The notes under the pieces are model-generated. The model worked only from the letters and a program-made list of their open reading frames with translations. It was not told the DNA's origin and searched no databases. Source: Cytobacillus firmus (GTDB taxonomy: Bacteria > Bacillota > Bacilli > Bacillales > Cytobacillaceae). From it: 64,000 bases of DNA. The DNA lies in assembly GCF_023612095.1 (NCBI RefSeq), contig NZ_CP086235.1, forward strand, positions 1,571,001-1,635,000. Direction: 5' to 3'. Positions 36,601 through 44,403 of this stretch are shown one piece after another (position 1 is the stretch's first letter; every line of letters starts with the position of its first letter). Position numbers and translations under genes: made by a program.

Positions 36601-37309
36601 TATCAGCGGACAAAAACCTGAACTGCTTTCCCAAAGGCTTGAACAGGAAACAGATGAGCTCGTCTTTTACATCAAGCAGAGAGTATTTCTTCGTTTCTAT
36701 GACTTTGTTAAGGAGGCCTTCAATCCATCAGTTCTGAAAGATGATGGCAGGAATTTAAAGAAAATGCTTAAGCTGGCACTGGATGAATTCCTTGCAAGCT
36801 TTGGATTTGATTTTGCCCAGGAGCTCCGTGCAACAACATTAAGGCTTGAATCCTATTTATCCAAATTGATCGCTCAGCAGCAGGAGACTATTTCGAAAAA
36901 AGCCTCAAGTGTAAACAGTGATTTGTCTTTTAGCATATATGAGCCGTTAAAAATGGACAGTATTGAATTTGAATCAGCATTTTCCAATGAAGACCCGAAC
37001 CAATTTAAAAAAGCTTTGTCCTACTTTAAAAATCCAAAAACATTCTTTGAAAAGAATGAGCGCAAGCAATTAGCGGATGAACTGGAGAAGAATCTGCAGG
37101 ATCCTGCAGACCGCTATTTGCAGGCTGAAAGCAGCAGGCTGAAATTCCATTACAGCAGCCAGCTGATGAATGAATTTGAGCGGCTGCTCAATTCGCTGAT
37201 TGAACAGAATAACGAATATTATGAAGGTATTACGGCTGCTTTAAAAGATAATTTCCCAATTGAAGAGCTTAAAGAAATTGAGAGGGATATTGCACAGTAC
37301 GAAAAATAA
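33638..37309 (+). CDS. dynA: Bacterial dynamin DynA
   Basis: The 1223-residue protein contains two fused dynamin-like GTPase units, as in B. subtilis DynA/YpbR (about 1190). Unit 1 has P-loop GHFSAGKSS (58-66), DTPGIDS (about 152) and a NQID element (about 208). Unit 2 has P-loop GAFSAGKSS (about 645-653), DTPGADS (about 805) and a NAID element (about 867). Each is followed by long helical stalk segments. DynA tethers and fuses membranes and helps withstand membrane stress and phage. AAGGGG precedes the ATG at 33638. A short acidic linker with Glu-rich repeats (about 565-600) separates the units. Confidence 0.95.
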   Translation: MEMAETISQPGLQQTELINRISAIYTFAQRNGDAETAQRAKDLVIKLRNQEFAIAFCGHFSAGKSSMINRLAGEDLLPSSPIPTSANLVKVKSGEEDYAKVIFKEGKPRLYPAPYDYGQVKSYCKDGDSIHSIEISHSATSLPKKAVIMDTPGIDSTDDAHRIATESALHLADLIFYVMDYNHVQSELNFLFTKELTAAGKDVYLVINQIDKHRDEELSFEQFKKSVKDSFASWGVKPARIFYTTLKDENHQANDFKDLQSFINSSIADREELLPQSVFNSLKKLTEDHLEFLRDSHAAEKADWEEKLADLEQDDREQLPERLEELEKQLNELNSSLHEADIEVTDKLDEILKNAYLMPFQTRELAESYLESCQPSFKIGLFFSKQKTEQERSLRLDRFYEDLSEKVKSQLEWQIKELFLQQFKKHNIHDSEKLAQVQSFKLSFEPAVLVETVKSGAMVSGDYVLQYTNDTAEALKRIAKKNAVSLTNALLEALEENNSQEQTALVNEIRTLNAYAEALYALKAINEKISSASAGMKVYLTGEFNTHEFQEKAQMLAAEEVDEAEVVFLNEDNAEKEQATRKSEQLPDEEPEKEAVSAVDVQPVIEKLRYTANAVKELPGFRKLAADLADKASRLESKEFTVALFGAFSAGKSSFANALIGNKLLPVSPNPTTAAINKIKPVTDENKHGTVLVKVKDSHTLLNDINHSLKVFDYSAGNFDEAAAAIKKITGENQDFDASEKTHFAFLNAFMKGYKFFTDKLGKIIKADLDEFGDYVANEEKSCFVETIEVYFDCELTRQGITLVDTPGADSINARHTGVAFEYIKNSDAILFVTYYNHAFSKADREFLIQLGRVKDTFSLDKMFFLVNAIDLANNEEEKDSVLQYVEEQLVQYGIRRPNLSGISSLQALAEKLDSSKEEVSNISSFEKSFYSFINQDLLNISISSAETEWRRLLSQLRSYIYSSQENKEVRLEKLKQLEKEHKDISAIISGQKPELLSQRLEQETDELVFYIKQRVFLRFYDFVKEAFNPSVLKDDGRNLKKMLKLALDEFLASFGFDFAQELRATTLRLESYLSKLIAQQQETISKKASSVNSDLSFSIYEPLKMDSIEFESAFSNEDPNQFKKALSYFKNPKTFFEKNERKQLADELEKNLQDPADRYLQAESSRLKFHYSSQLMNEFERLLNSLIEQNNEYYEGITAALKDNFPIEELKEIERDIAQYEK

Positions 37310-37333
37310 CTTGGAAAGGTTGCTGCTTTTCAG

Positions 37334-38083
37334 ATGGACAAATGGCTGTGCACAGCAGAAGAAAAGTATAATATCGATATCCTTTTTGCTTGTGAAGCAG
37401 GGAGCAGGGCTTGGGGGACAGATGATGCGGATTCAGATTATGATATCCGCTTCATCTTCAAACATAAGAATCTTAAAACATATCTTTCCCTTGAACGCGC
37501 AAGTGATGTTATCAATACAGATATCCCTTATGATGCGCACGGCTGGGATATCTTTAAAGCATTTGACCTTGTGCAGAAATCCAATCCCAGTATATTTGAA
37601 TGGGCTTACTCACCTATTATCTATAAGGATATGAACGGCTTTTCAGAAAGGCTGAGGAGTACTGCGGAAGAGGAGTTTTCAAGATTTAAGTTATTACAGC
37701 ATTACACTCAGGCTTTTTCCCGGAATCTCGGTGAAGCTGCAAAAAATGAGAATCTTACGTTTAAGAAACAAAAGCTGCTGATTCAGGCAGTAAGGGCATG
37801 CCTCATATCAAGGCAGCTGCTTAAGAAAAGTAATGTAAAAGGGGATTTTTTGTATACAGGACTCTTTGGCATAAAGGCCGAGGATGAGATCACCCGCTTT
37901 TATCAGACCCTGGTTGATGCAAAACAAAGCGGGAGGATAATCGAGAAGCATTTAGCAATGCAAATGGCGGAGAAACTGGAGTCAGAAAGGGAACTGCTCT
38001 ATGCAGCAGCTGACTCAATGCCTAAAGAAAAAGGCAAGGTATCCGGATTGAATGAATGGCTCTGGGAACTGCTGAAGGTTTAA
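37334..38083 (+). CDS. YcgL-like nucleotidyltransferase (PF10127 group)
   Basis: The 249-residue protein has a pol-beta-type nucleotidyltransferase core at its N-terminus: ACEAGSRAWGTDDADSDYDI (about 23-42) contains the GS and DxD-type metal residues, with a third acidic residue probably at D in INTDIPYD. The C-terminal half is helical. The group includes YcgL and RlaP; the substrate is unknown. It starts 24 bases after dynA and is followed at 29 bases by a small Cys-rich gene, so it probably belongs to the dynA transcript. Confidence 0.7.
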   Translation: MDKWLCTAEEKYNIDILFACEAGSRAWGTDDADSDYDIRFIFKHKNLKTYLSLERASDVINTDIPYDAHGWDIFKAFDLVQKSNPSIFEWAYSPIIYKDMNGFSERLRSTAEEEFSRFKLLQHYTQAFSRNLGEAAKNENLTFKKQKLLIQAVRACLISRQLLKKSNVKGDFLYTGLFGIKAEDEITRFYQTLVDAKQSGRIIEKHLAMQMAEKLESERELLYAAADSMPKEKGKVSGLNEWLWELLKV

Positions 38084-38112
38084 AATCATTTCTGAGAAGA
38101 AAAGGGAGACAA

Positions 38113-38301
38113 ATGGAGAAGAATTCTTTTCATGCATGTGCCACCTGCATAAACTTCCAGCCTGAAAAACGTAAAGACGGAATGTTTTATTTTTGCAGCA
38201 GGCTGGGATATGAAACAAAGCCTGACTATCAATTCAATTGCTGGACACCAAAGGAACATATCATACACCTGATGGAAAAGAGAAAAGGGGAGAACCTTTA
38301 A
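38113..38301 (+). CDS. Small Cys-rich protein
   Basis: A 62-residue protein with HACATCINF near the N-terminus, YFCSRLGYE in the middle and FNCWTPKEH, giving four cysteines in a probable zinc site. AAAGGGAG precedes the ATG at 38113. The stop codon overlaps the start of the rhodanese gene by one base, indicating coupling. I do not recognise a named family. Possible partners are the upstream nucleotidyltransferase or downstream rhodanese. Confidence 0.65.
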   Translation: MEKNSFHACATCINFQPEKRKDGMFYFCSRLGYETKPDYQFNCWTPKEHIIHLMEKRKGENL

Positions 38302-39137
38302 TGAAGTATCTAGCAGAAAAGGAATGGGTATTATCCAAACTGGATGATCCCAATATTCGAATTGCCGACTGCCGTTTTAAACTTGGATCGCCAGATGAAG
38401 GGCGCAGCTTATATGATCATAGCCATATTCCCCATGCAGTGTATTTTGATCTGGAGAAAGATCTGTCAGGTCCGGTAAGTGAACACGGAGGCCGGCATCC
38501 CCTTCCGGATCCGGCTCAACTTAGAAAAGCCCTTGAGAAAGCCGGGATCAGCAGAGATACCACAGTTATTGCATATGACGGCGGAGAAGGGGCTTTTGCC
38601 GCAAGATTCTGGTGGCTGCTCAGGTATTTAGGGCATGAGAAAGTTTTTGTATTGAACGGCGGATATAAGGAATGGACTGAAAGCGATTATCCTTTGACTA
38701 AAGAAGTTCCCCGCATGGATTGGGCAGATTTTAAAATTGATCTGCAGCCTGACATACTTGCCTCATACGAAGAAGTTAAAAGCGCTGCAGGCAATCAGGA
38801 GAGCGCTGTTTTAATTGACTCCAGAGAGGAAAAAAGATACCTTGGGCTGGAGGAGCCAATTGATAAAAAAGCAGGCCATATTCCGAGAGCAATCAATAAA
38901 GTTTGGCTTGAAGCATATAAAAATGGCAGATTTAAAGATGCCGAAGAACAGGAAAATCGATTTGCAGGTATTGATAAAAACAAACCCATCATTGTTTATT
39001 GCGGCTCTGGTGTAACGGCGGCACCTAATTTTCTAGCTTTAAAGGAAGCCGGCTATAAACATGTTAAATTATATGCCGGAAGCTTCAGCGATTGGATCTC
39101 TTATGACAGCAATAAAATAGAAACTGTCGAAAAATAG
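38301..39137 (+). CDS. Sulfurtransferase with two rhodanese domains
   Basis: The 278-residue protein is a tandem rhodanese (TST/MST type). The N-terminal inactive domain covers about 1-125 and the C-terminal active domain about 150-275. The active-site loop IVYCGSGVTAAPN gives catalytic Cys at about 234. The C-G-S-G-V-T loop is typical of bacterial 3-mercaptopyruvate or thiosulfate sulfurtransferases; which donor is used cannot be decided. GGGGAG precedes the ATG, and the stop is followed by a terminator. Confidence 0.85.
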   Translation: MKYLAEKEWVLSKLDDPNIRIADCRFKLGSPDEGRSLYDHSHIPHAVYFDLEKDLSGPVSEHGGRHPLPDPAQLRKALEKAGISRDTTVIAYDGGEGAFAARFWWLLRYLGHEKVFVLNGGYKEWTESDYPLTKEVPRMDWADFKIDLQPDILASYEEVKSAAGNQESAVLIDSREEKRYLGLEEPIDKKAGHIPRAINKVWLEAYKNGRFKDAEEQENRFAGIDKNKPIIVYCGSGVTAAPNFLALKEAGYKHVKLYAGSFSDWISYDSNKIETVEK

Positions 39138-39140
39138 TGA

Positions 39141-39167
39141 AATCCCTTTTGGAAAAGGGATTTTTTT
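39141..39167 (+). terminator. Terminator after the rhodanese gene
   Basis: AATCCCTTTT-GG-AAAAGGGATT followed by T7. Confidence 0.8.
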
Positions 39168-39227
39168 ACTGTTGAATTTATTATATAATTTAAAATGTTT
39201 GATAGATTTGAAAAACGGAGGGTAAAT

Positions 39228-39830
39228 ATGAATACTGCTGGTTATACCATAACGAAAAAACAAAAAACAGATATAACTCAAATATTGGTCACGATGGGAA
39301 TCATTCTAATATTATCTGCCATATTTATTCCAATATTTTTACTTTCCCCATTTCAGGCTCAATTTTATAGACCTGAAGGAACCTGGGTATTCGAAGCGCC
39401 AAAATCAGCTTATTTGACATTTAGCATTGGTCTGGCAGCTGTGGGTGTTTTTATCTTATTGGGAGTTTGGATGAAAAGCGCCGAAAAATTCGGCTGGTTT
39501 GGAAAAGTTTTTGCAGGAGCAGGATTATTAATTTCGCTTTTGATAGCGATTTTAAGTTTTGATTATTATCACTATATCGATAAAAATGGTGTGCATTTCA
39601 ACACATTACTCAGTTTGCAGGAGAAGCATTATGAATGGTCCGAAATTCAGCAGGCAAGGCAAACGGTTATAAATAAAATGGGTGTTATGTCAGATGATGA
39701 ATTAATTTTTACTTTTAACGATGGGACAGAATATTCATTCCAGCTGAATGATAATATCCGCAAAGCGAGAATAGCGACTTACTATGAACTGGAAGAACAG
39801 GGAGTGGAATTGATCAGGGAAACAGACTAA
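39228..39830 (+). CDS. Membrane protein of unknown function
   Basis: A 200-residue protein with three hydrophobic segments (about 17-42, 64-85 and 98-117). A soluble C-terminal part follows (HYIDKNGVHFNTLL, EWSEIQQARQT, DDELIFTFNDGTEYSFQLND), which reads as a small beta-rich domain, perhaps PH-like. ACGGAGG sets the ATG at 39228; the frame extends upstream without a ribosome binding site. No family was recognised. It lies alone between the rhodanese and ypcP. Confidence 0.6.
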   Translation: MNTAGYTITKKQKTDITQILVTMGIILILSAIFIPIFLLSPFQAQFYRPEGTWVFEAPKSAYLTFSIGLAAVGVFILLGVWMKSAEKFGWFGKVFAGAGLLISLLIAILSFDYYHYIDKNGVHFNTLLSLQEKHYEWSEIQQARQTVINKMGVMSDDELIFTFNDGTEYSFQLNDNIRKARIATYYELEEQGVELIRETD

Positions 39831-39909
39831 TTCTGTAAAACTTTTCAAGAGAAATGGAGAGTTTCCCATGTTATAATAGTTGTTATGATTATAATTGGGA
39901 GGCGGAGAC

Positions 39910-40800
39910 ATGAACGAGAATAAACCTTCACTGCTGCTTGTTGATGGAATGGCACTGCTGTTCAGAGCTTATTTTGCAACAGCAATGTCCGGTCAATTTA
40001 TGATAAATTCTAAAGGAATTCCTACAAACGGAGTTTATGGTTTTGTTAAACATTTTTTAACAGCTGTTTCTTCCTTTAATCCGTCACATGTGGCAGTATG
40101 CTGGGATATGGGCAGCAAAACCTTCAGAACGGAAATGTTTGGTGCCTATAAAGCAAACCGTCCAGAAGCTCCAATCGAACTTGTGCCTCAATTCAGTCTG
40201 GTAAAAGAAGTGGTGGAAGCATTCGATGTACCTAATATTGGCCTTGAAGGATTTGAAGCTGATGATTGCATTGGAACCATTGCAAAAAAGGCAAGCCAGG
40301 AAGCGGATGTGCTGATCCTTACAGGTGACCAGGATATGCTGCAGCTTCTGGATGACAATATTTCTGTCATTTTACTGCAAAAAGGCTACGGCAATTACCT
40401 TGTGCATACGACAGAGACGTTTTATGAAGAAAAAGGAATAACACCTAAGCAGATGATTGACCTGAAAGCCTTCATGGGGGATACAAGTGATAATTACCCG
40501 GGTGTAAAAGGAATTGGCGAAAAAACAGCGCTGAAACTGCTTCAGCAATTTGAGCATATTGAAGGCGTATTAGAAAATCTGGAACAGCTAACAAAGGGAC
40601 AGCGTGCCAAGATCGAACAGGATCTTGAAATGCTTCACTTGAGCAGGCAGCTGGCCGAAATAAAATGCGACGTTCCTGTTGAATGCCCTCTTGACCTCGC
40701 CCAATTCACAATGAACCGGGAAAAGGTCATCGAGAAATTCACTGAAATTGAATTCAAGGGACTTCACAGATTCCTTGATATTAAAAAGGAATATGCATAA
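39910..40800 (+). CDS. ypcP: 5'-3' exonuclease YpcP
   Basis: The 296-residue protein matches the 5'-nuclease domain of DNA polymerase I as a stand-alone enzyme. Visible are LLVDGMALLFRAYFA, the acidic cluster GLEGFEADDCIGT (about 114-126), LTGDQDMLQLL (about 137), and the helix-hairpin-helix FMGDTSDNYPGVKGIGEKTA (about 190-209). It removes RNA primers and flaps during replication. GGGAGGCGGAG precedes the ATG. A terminator follows. Confidence 0.9.
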   Translation: MNENKPSLLLVDGMALLFRAYFATAMSGQFMINSKGIPTNGVYGFVKHFLTAVSSFNPSHVAVCWDMGSKTFRTEMFGAYKANRPEAPIELVPQFSLVKEVVEAFDVPNIGLEGFEADDCIGTIAKKASQEADVLILTGDQDMLQLLDDNISVILLQKGYGNYLVHTTETFYEEKGITPKQMIDLKAFMGDTSDNYPGVKGIGEKTALKLLQQFEHIEGVLENLEQLTKGQRAKIEQDLEMLHLSRQLAEIKCDVPVECPLDLAQFTMNREKVIEKFTEIEFKGLHRFLDIKKEYA

Positions 40801-40804
40801 ATAA

Positions 40805-40832
40805 AGCTCCAGGCTTAGCCTGGAGTTTTTTT
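40805..40832 (+). terminator. Terminator after ypcP
   Basis: GCTCCAGGC-TTA-GCCTGGAGT followed by a T-run. Confidence 0.8.
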
Positions 40833-40873
40833 GCATACTTCGAAAAAAGCCGCACGTTGCGGCCATCCTAATA

Positions 40874-41011
40874 TTATTTAGTATTTTTCTTCTTCGCTGC
40901 ATTCTCCAGCTTGCTTTTAGGCTCTTCTGCAAATTCAGCATCCTGCCCGTATCCTTGCGGGTTTACGCCAGGTGCTTTTTTTCCTCTGTTTGTATGTCCG
41001 TTTTTACTCAT
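40874..41011 (-). CDS. sspL: Small acid-soluble spore protein, SspL-like
   Basis: The 45-residue basic peptide begins MSKNGHTNRGKKAPGVNPQG and ends AAKKKNTK. The GVxPQG element and the EPKSKLE...KK-NTK tail match, from memory, the minor spore protein SspL, which maps to this same ypbR-ypcP region in B. subtilis. TTAGGAGGTG precedes the ATG at 41011. Forespore expression is expected; a TGATTA...CAATAATA pair upstream on the minus strand could be a weak sigma-G-type promoter. A CGCA(ACG)TGCGG hairpin follows the stop. Confidence 0.7.
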   Translation of the reverse strand: MSKNGHTNRGKKAPGVNPQGYGQDAEFAEEPKSKLENAAKKKNTK

Positions 41012-41235
41012 CTGATTCACCTCCTAAATCCAGCAATTTTTCATTTGATAAGCTTATTATTGTTTAAGTGTTCGTGTTTTAATCATGTACAGGCAGGGTA
41101 CAATTTAGCAACTGATGCGGTGAATTTTTTCTTCAGATTCGGTTTAAATTACTCCATAAAATCCAATCTATTTAGCATTTGAAGGAGGAATAATAAAAGT
41201 CTGCATACTTAACACTAAAGATGAGGTGAGTTTTT

Positions 41236-41699
41236 ATGAATAAGGGAGTTTATATCGCTCTTTTAAGTATAGGATTGGCACAGGGCCTGAAAATTCCGAT
41301 CCACTATGTCAAAAAGGGGGAACTGCGTCCGGATTTATTTTTCCAGACAGGAGGCATGCCAAGTTCCCATTCGGCAGGCGTATCGTCTTTAACCACGTTT
41401 ATTGCTTTAAAGCGGGGTGTACCAACAGTGGATTTTGCTCTATCGCTGGTTTATGGCCTGATCGTAATGTATGATGCCCAGGAATCAGGCGCCAGACAGG
41501 TGAGCTTACCTTAAAGGTAAACAGTCTGGGTGAACTGGTTGATAAAATTCACAAAGATGAAACAGTGAAATTTGAGGAAGAAGGTCCAAAAAAGCTGAAG
41601 GAAATGCTGGGCCATCAGCCTGCTGAAGTATTAGGCGGAGCAATCCTGGGTGTATTAACCGGAACACTTGGCTACCTTCTTACTAAAAAGAAAAAATAG
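41236..41699 (+). CDS. yuiD: YuiD-like divergent PAP2 family protein (apparent frameshift)
   Basis: The frame breaks at the GG of 41481-41482. With GGG the protein reads MYDAQGIRRQTGELTLKVN and runs to 41697-41699, giving 154 residues, the usual length of YuiD (about 158). The first part contains GGMPSSHSAGVSSL, the diagnostic motif of divergent PAP2 proteins. Hydrophobic segments lie near both ends, the last in GAILGVLTGTLGYLL. Its enzymatic role is unproven. GATGAGGTGAG precedes the ATG. The break is one missing base in a G-run. Confidence 0.75.
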
Positions 41700-41813
41700 C
41701 TGCTCACTTGAGCTTACAGTGCCCCTGCTTCATGCCGAAAAAAGGTAGATAATTGTCGAAAAATCAGTTAAGATTTAAGAATACAGGAGGAGCAGGGGAA
41801 GAGGGTAAGTACA

Positions 41814-42077
41814 GTGAAGACAGTTGAAGAATATTTGCATTTTTTGCAAAGTAAAGGTTTTCAATTCAGGGAGGACGCAGTTGGCTTCATTTACTTTGGA
41901 AAACATTATACCAATGCTTCTGACGAGCTGGCCAATGCAGCAATTGAACTGACATTAAAGGCACAGAAATCATTTGATGGAAGTTTTTACGTTTCTTTGC
42001 TGGAAACTTTGGTTTCAAAGAATATAACCAGCAGGCGGGAAGCAATAAAATTTGTAAAAGAAAAAGCAATCATCTAA
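41814..42077 (+). CDS. Conserved small protein, possibly DUF6123/YpbS-like
   Basis: An 87-residue soluble protein (MKTVEEYLHFLQSKGFQFRE, GFIYFGKHYT, LTLKAQKSFDGSFYVSLLETLVSK). It is helical with no membrane segment or cysteine. The GTG/ATG context at 41814 (TACAGTG-AAG) suggests a GTG start at 41814, with GAGG upstream. Name and family are a recollection based on length and location near dynA/ypcP; the function is unknown. Confidence 0.55.
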   Translation: MKTVEEYLHFLQSKGFQFREDAVGFIYFGKHYTNASDELANAAIELTLKAQKSFDGSFYVSLLETLVSKNITSRREAIKFVKEKAII

Positions 42078-42111
42078 AAAGGCGTGTCTGTTTCGAGAAC
42101 ACGCCTTTTTC
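42076..42111. terminator. Bidirectional terminator
   Basis: AAAAAGGCGTGT(TCT) and ACACGCCTTTTT stem of 12 base pairs between convergent genes. Confidence 0.85.
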
Positions 42112-42114
42112 AAA

Positions 42115-43035
42115 TTATGAAGCTGTCTTTTTTCTGAAGGTTAAAAAAGTTTTCTTAGCAGGCAGTTCTGCAAAAATCATTCCCGCAAAAATAAGCAGAC
42201 AGCCGGCCAGGGCGCTGAGTGAAAGTCTTTCATTCGCCCACATAAATCCTGCAGCTGCTGCAAACACAGGCTCCATGGCGAAAATCAGGGCCACTCTTGT
42301 TGGTGTTGTGTACTTTTGAAATGCCGTCTGTGCAAAGAATGCAATAGCGGTAGCAAAAAGTGAAGTCACAATAAGGGCAGTTACTACATTGGCTTTAAAT
42401 AAAACTTCTGTCTCCAATGCCTGCTGCCAGTCTTCATTGATCAATGCAAAAATGACTGATAAAACTGCCACCGTACTCACTTGGATAACCGTTAATAGCA
42501 GGGCAGGATATCTGCTGCTGTATTTACCTGTAAAGATAATATGGAGGGCAAAACCGACAGCGCAGATTAATACATAGGCATCACCAATATTCAGCGGGGC
42601 ATTATCGGTCATGGTTAGAAAATATAGTCCGGCCGTCGCGATTGAAACGCCGATAATGGCATTGAATCCCGGCTTGATTTTTAGCAGCATTAAAGAAAAG
42701 ACTGGAACCATTACTACACTTAACCCCGTAATAAAGCCGGCTTTTGAAGAAGTTGTGTGCAGCAGGCCGATCGTCTGGAAGGCATAGCCTATAAATAAAA
42801 ACAAGCCCATAATAACTCCGGATATTAAAAGCCTTCTATCCATTTTCTTTACCTGTTCTTTTTCAAAAATTGCAAGCCATCCGCCCAGAATTAAAGCGGC
42901 CAGGAAAAAGCGGACACCATTAAAAGAGAATGGTTCAAGAAAAGCAATGGCGTTTTGTACAAGCACAAAGGTGGTTCCCCACACAAAGGCAACCAGCAAA
43001 AGGCTTACATCTGCAAATATGACTGATCTATTCAT
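42115..43035 (-). CDS. EamA/DMT family transporter
   Basis: A 306-residue, ten-helix drug/metabolite transporter with two EamA repeats: LLLVAFVWGTTFVLVQNAI at the start and a second-half signature TPTRVALIFAMEPVFAAAAG. It differs strongly from the other EamA protein at 25127-26047. The start overlaps the end of the upstream RNase H-like gene by 8 bases, so they are cotranscribed. Substrate unknown. Confidence 0.85.
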   Translation of the reverse strand: MNRSVIFADVSLLLVAFVWGTTFVLVQNAIAFLEPFSFNGVRFFLAALILGGWLAIFEKEQVKKMDRRLLISGVIMGLFLFIGYAFQTIGLLHTTSSKAGFITGLSVVMVPVFSLMLLKIKPGFNAIIGVSIATAGLYFLTMTDNAPLNIGDAYVLICAVGFALHIIFTGKYSSRYPALLLTVIQVSTVAVLSVIFALINEDWQQALETEVLFKANVVTALIVTSLFATAIAFFAQTAFQKYTTPTRVALIFAMEPVFAAAAGFMWANERLSLSALAGCLLIFAGMIFAELPAKKTFLTFRKKTAS

Positions 43036-43441
43036 GATCTTCCTGACCTTTCACTTTGTTTTTGTGAATGGCAGCTCTTGCTAATTCATCTGCTGCCTTG
43101 TTTTCAGAGCTGGGAACCCACTTCATAAAAAATAAATCAAATTTTCCTGTAAGCTCCAAAGCTTCTTCAAGCAGTGGGGCAAACTTTTTATTTTTTACAA
43201 ATTCTTTTTCAACAGCACGGTTAACAAGCTGTGAATCCGTTCGAAACGAAACTGTTTTATATCCCTTATCAATGCATAGTTTCAGTGCATGAATAAATGC
43301 ACGGTATTCTGCTTCATGATTTTCCATGCAGCCCAATGCAATGGAAAAGCGTTCAACCTGGCCATTATTTTTTATGAATATGCCTGCACCGCTGGGACCC
43401 GGGTTTCCCGCACTTGCTCCATCGATATATACTTCAACCAA
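43028..43441 (-). CDS. ypeP: RNase HI-family protein YpeP
   Basis: The 137-residue protein has the RNase H fold with the catalytic carboxylates in place: D7 in YIDGASAGNPGPSG, Glu in ENHEAEYRAF (about 46), D in FRTDSQLV (about 70) and a final acidic residue in SENKAADELA (about 114). It lacks the basic handle of E. coli RNase HI. This subgroup may cleave RNA in RNA-DNA hybrids, although B. subtilis YpeP activity is reported as weak or absent. It is followed without a gap by the EamA gene. Confidence 0.85.
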   Translation of the reverse strand: MVEVYIDGASAGNPGPSGAGIFIKNNGQVERFSIALGCMENHEAEYRAFIHALKLCIDKGYKTVSFRTDSQLVNRAVEKEFVKNKKFAPLLEEALELTGKFDLFFMKWVPSSENKAADELARAAIHKNKVKGQEDHE

Positions 43442-43541
43442 TTGAATTGCCTCCTGATTTTAACACTATAATAGGGTAAACTAAATGTAGTTTATCACAA
43501 AAATAGTTGATACTGCAGAAAAAGGATACCTAAACGGCATC

Positions 43542-44219
43542 CTAATCTTTTACTGGGAAACGTTTAGCAATATAGCCAAACGGGGTATCAAGTACAGCTA
43601 CTATAAATTTCAGCAAGTAAGTCGTGATGAAAATTTGAATCCATTCTTCCGGAGGAAATACACCGAGGAAGGCAATGCTTGTAAACACAAGGGTATCCAA
43701 TAGCTGGCTGATCATGGTGCTGCCATTATTCCTGATCCAAAATTGGCCGTCTGTTGGAAATTTCTTTTTTAAATAGGAAAAGATATAAACATCAGTAAAT
43801 TGGCTGACTAAATAGGCAGCGAGGCTTCCGGCAGCAATCCGCGGCAGAACCGAGAAAAGAGTGCTGAGAGATTCCTGTGCAAAATCCGTTTCATGCGGTT
43901 TGAACAATAATACCATCTGCATGATTAGAGTCATGGACAGAAGAGTAAAGAAACCGAGCCATACAGCTTTTTTCGCTTCTTCTTTTCCGTACTTCTCATT
44001 TAAGATATCTGTAACAAGAAAAGCAGTACCATACATAGCGTTGCCTAAAGTGGCAGTCAGTCCAAACATTTCAATTGTTTTTACGACTTGAAGATTGGCC
44101 ATGACAGTGGAGAAGCCGATCCACACGAAAAGTCCAGTCTTTCCGAACAGGCGGTACATCGCCAATACTAAAATGAAATTAATTATTGCAAAAAGCAATC
44201 CAAACCATTCATTAAACAT
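43542..44219 (-). CDS. ypdP: Queuosine precursor transporter (VUT/YhhQ family, YpdP)
   Basis: The 225-residue, six-helix membrane protein matches the VUT family that imports 7-deazaguanine queuosine precursors. Supporting elements are FLVTDILNEKYGKEEAKK (about 68-86), FVVT-like VSQFTDVYIF, and the ISQLLDTLVFTSIAFLG segment. The ATG at 44219 is 6 bases from AGGAGG; a TTG one codon earlier is too close. A preQ1-I riboswitch covers that ribosome binding site, which strongly supports the substrate assignment. Confidence 0.9.
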   Translation of the reverse strand: MFNEWFGLLFAIINFILVLAMYRLFGKTGLFVWIGFSTVMANLQVVKTIEMFGLTATLGNAMYGTAFLVTDILNEKYGKEEAKKAVWLGFFTLLSMTLIMQMVLLFKPHETDFAQESLSTLFSVLPRIAAGSLAAYLVSQFTDVYIFSYLKKKFPTDGQFWIRNNGSTMISQLLDTLVFTSIAFLGVFPPEEWIQIFITTYLLKFIVAVLDTPFGYIAKRFPVKD

Positions 44220-44225
44220 CAAATT

Positions 44226-44264
44226 CCTCCTAGTTTTGTTAATGCGGGAGTTTTCGAACCGCAG
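44226..44264 (-). promoter_or_regulatory. preQ1-I riboswitch (translational)
   Basis: On the minus strand: stem TGCGG/CCGCA, an A-rich loop, the ligand-specifying C just before the 3' stem strand, then the tail ATTAACAAAACTAGGAGG. The tail forms the pseudoknot and contains the Shine-Dalgarno AGGAGG of ypdP. The tail is nearly identical to the Thermoanaerobacter tengcongensis preQ1-I tail (TTAACAAAACAAGG). Ligand binding would hide the ribosome binding site. Confidence 0.85.
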
Positions 44265-44403
44265 AATATAAAAATGTCATTGACCATTATACATTGAAAT
44301 ATACTCATTTAGTAATAAACAAAGCAAAGTATAATAAGTTCAACTATTGCAAACAGTTCTAATAATGATAACCAGCTAATAAAGTACAGAAAGGCTGACC
44401 TAA

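Noticed and set aside
44360..44374. Fur-like TAATAATGATAACCA upstream of the RNase H-fold gene
   Set aside because: Three mismatches to the 7-1-7 consensus and no second site; such AT-rich strings are expected by chance.
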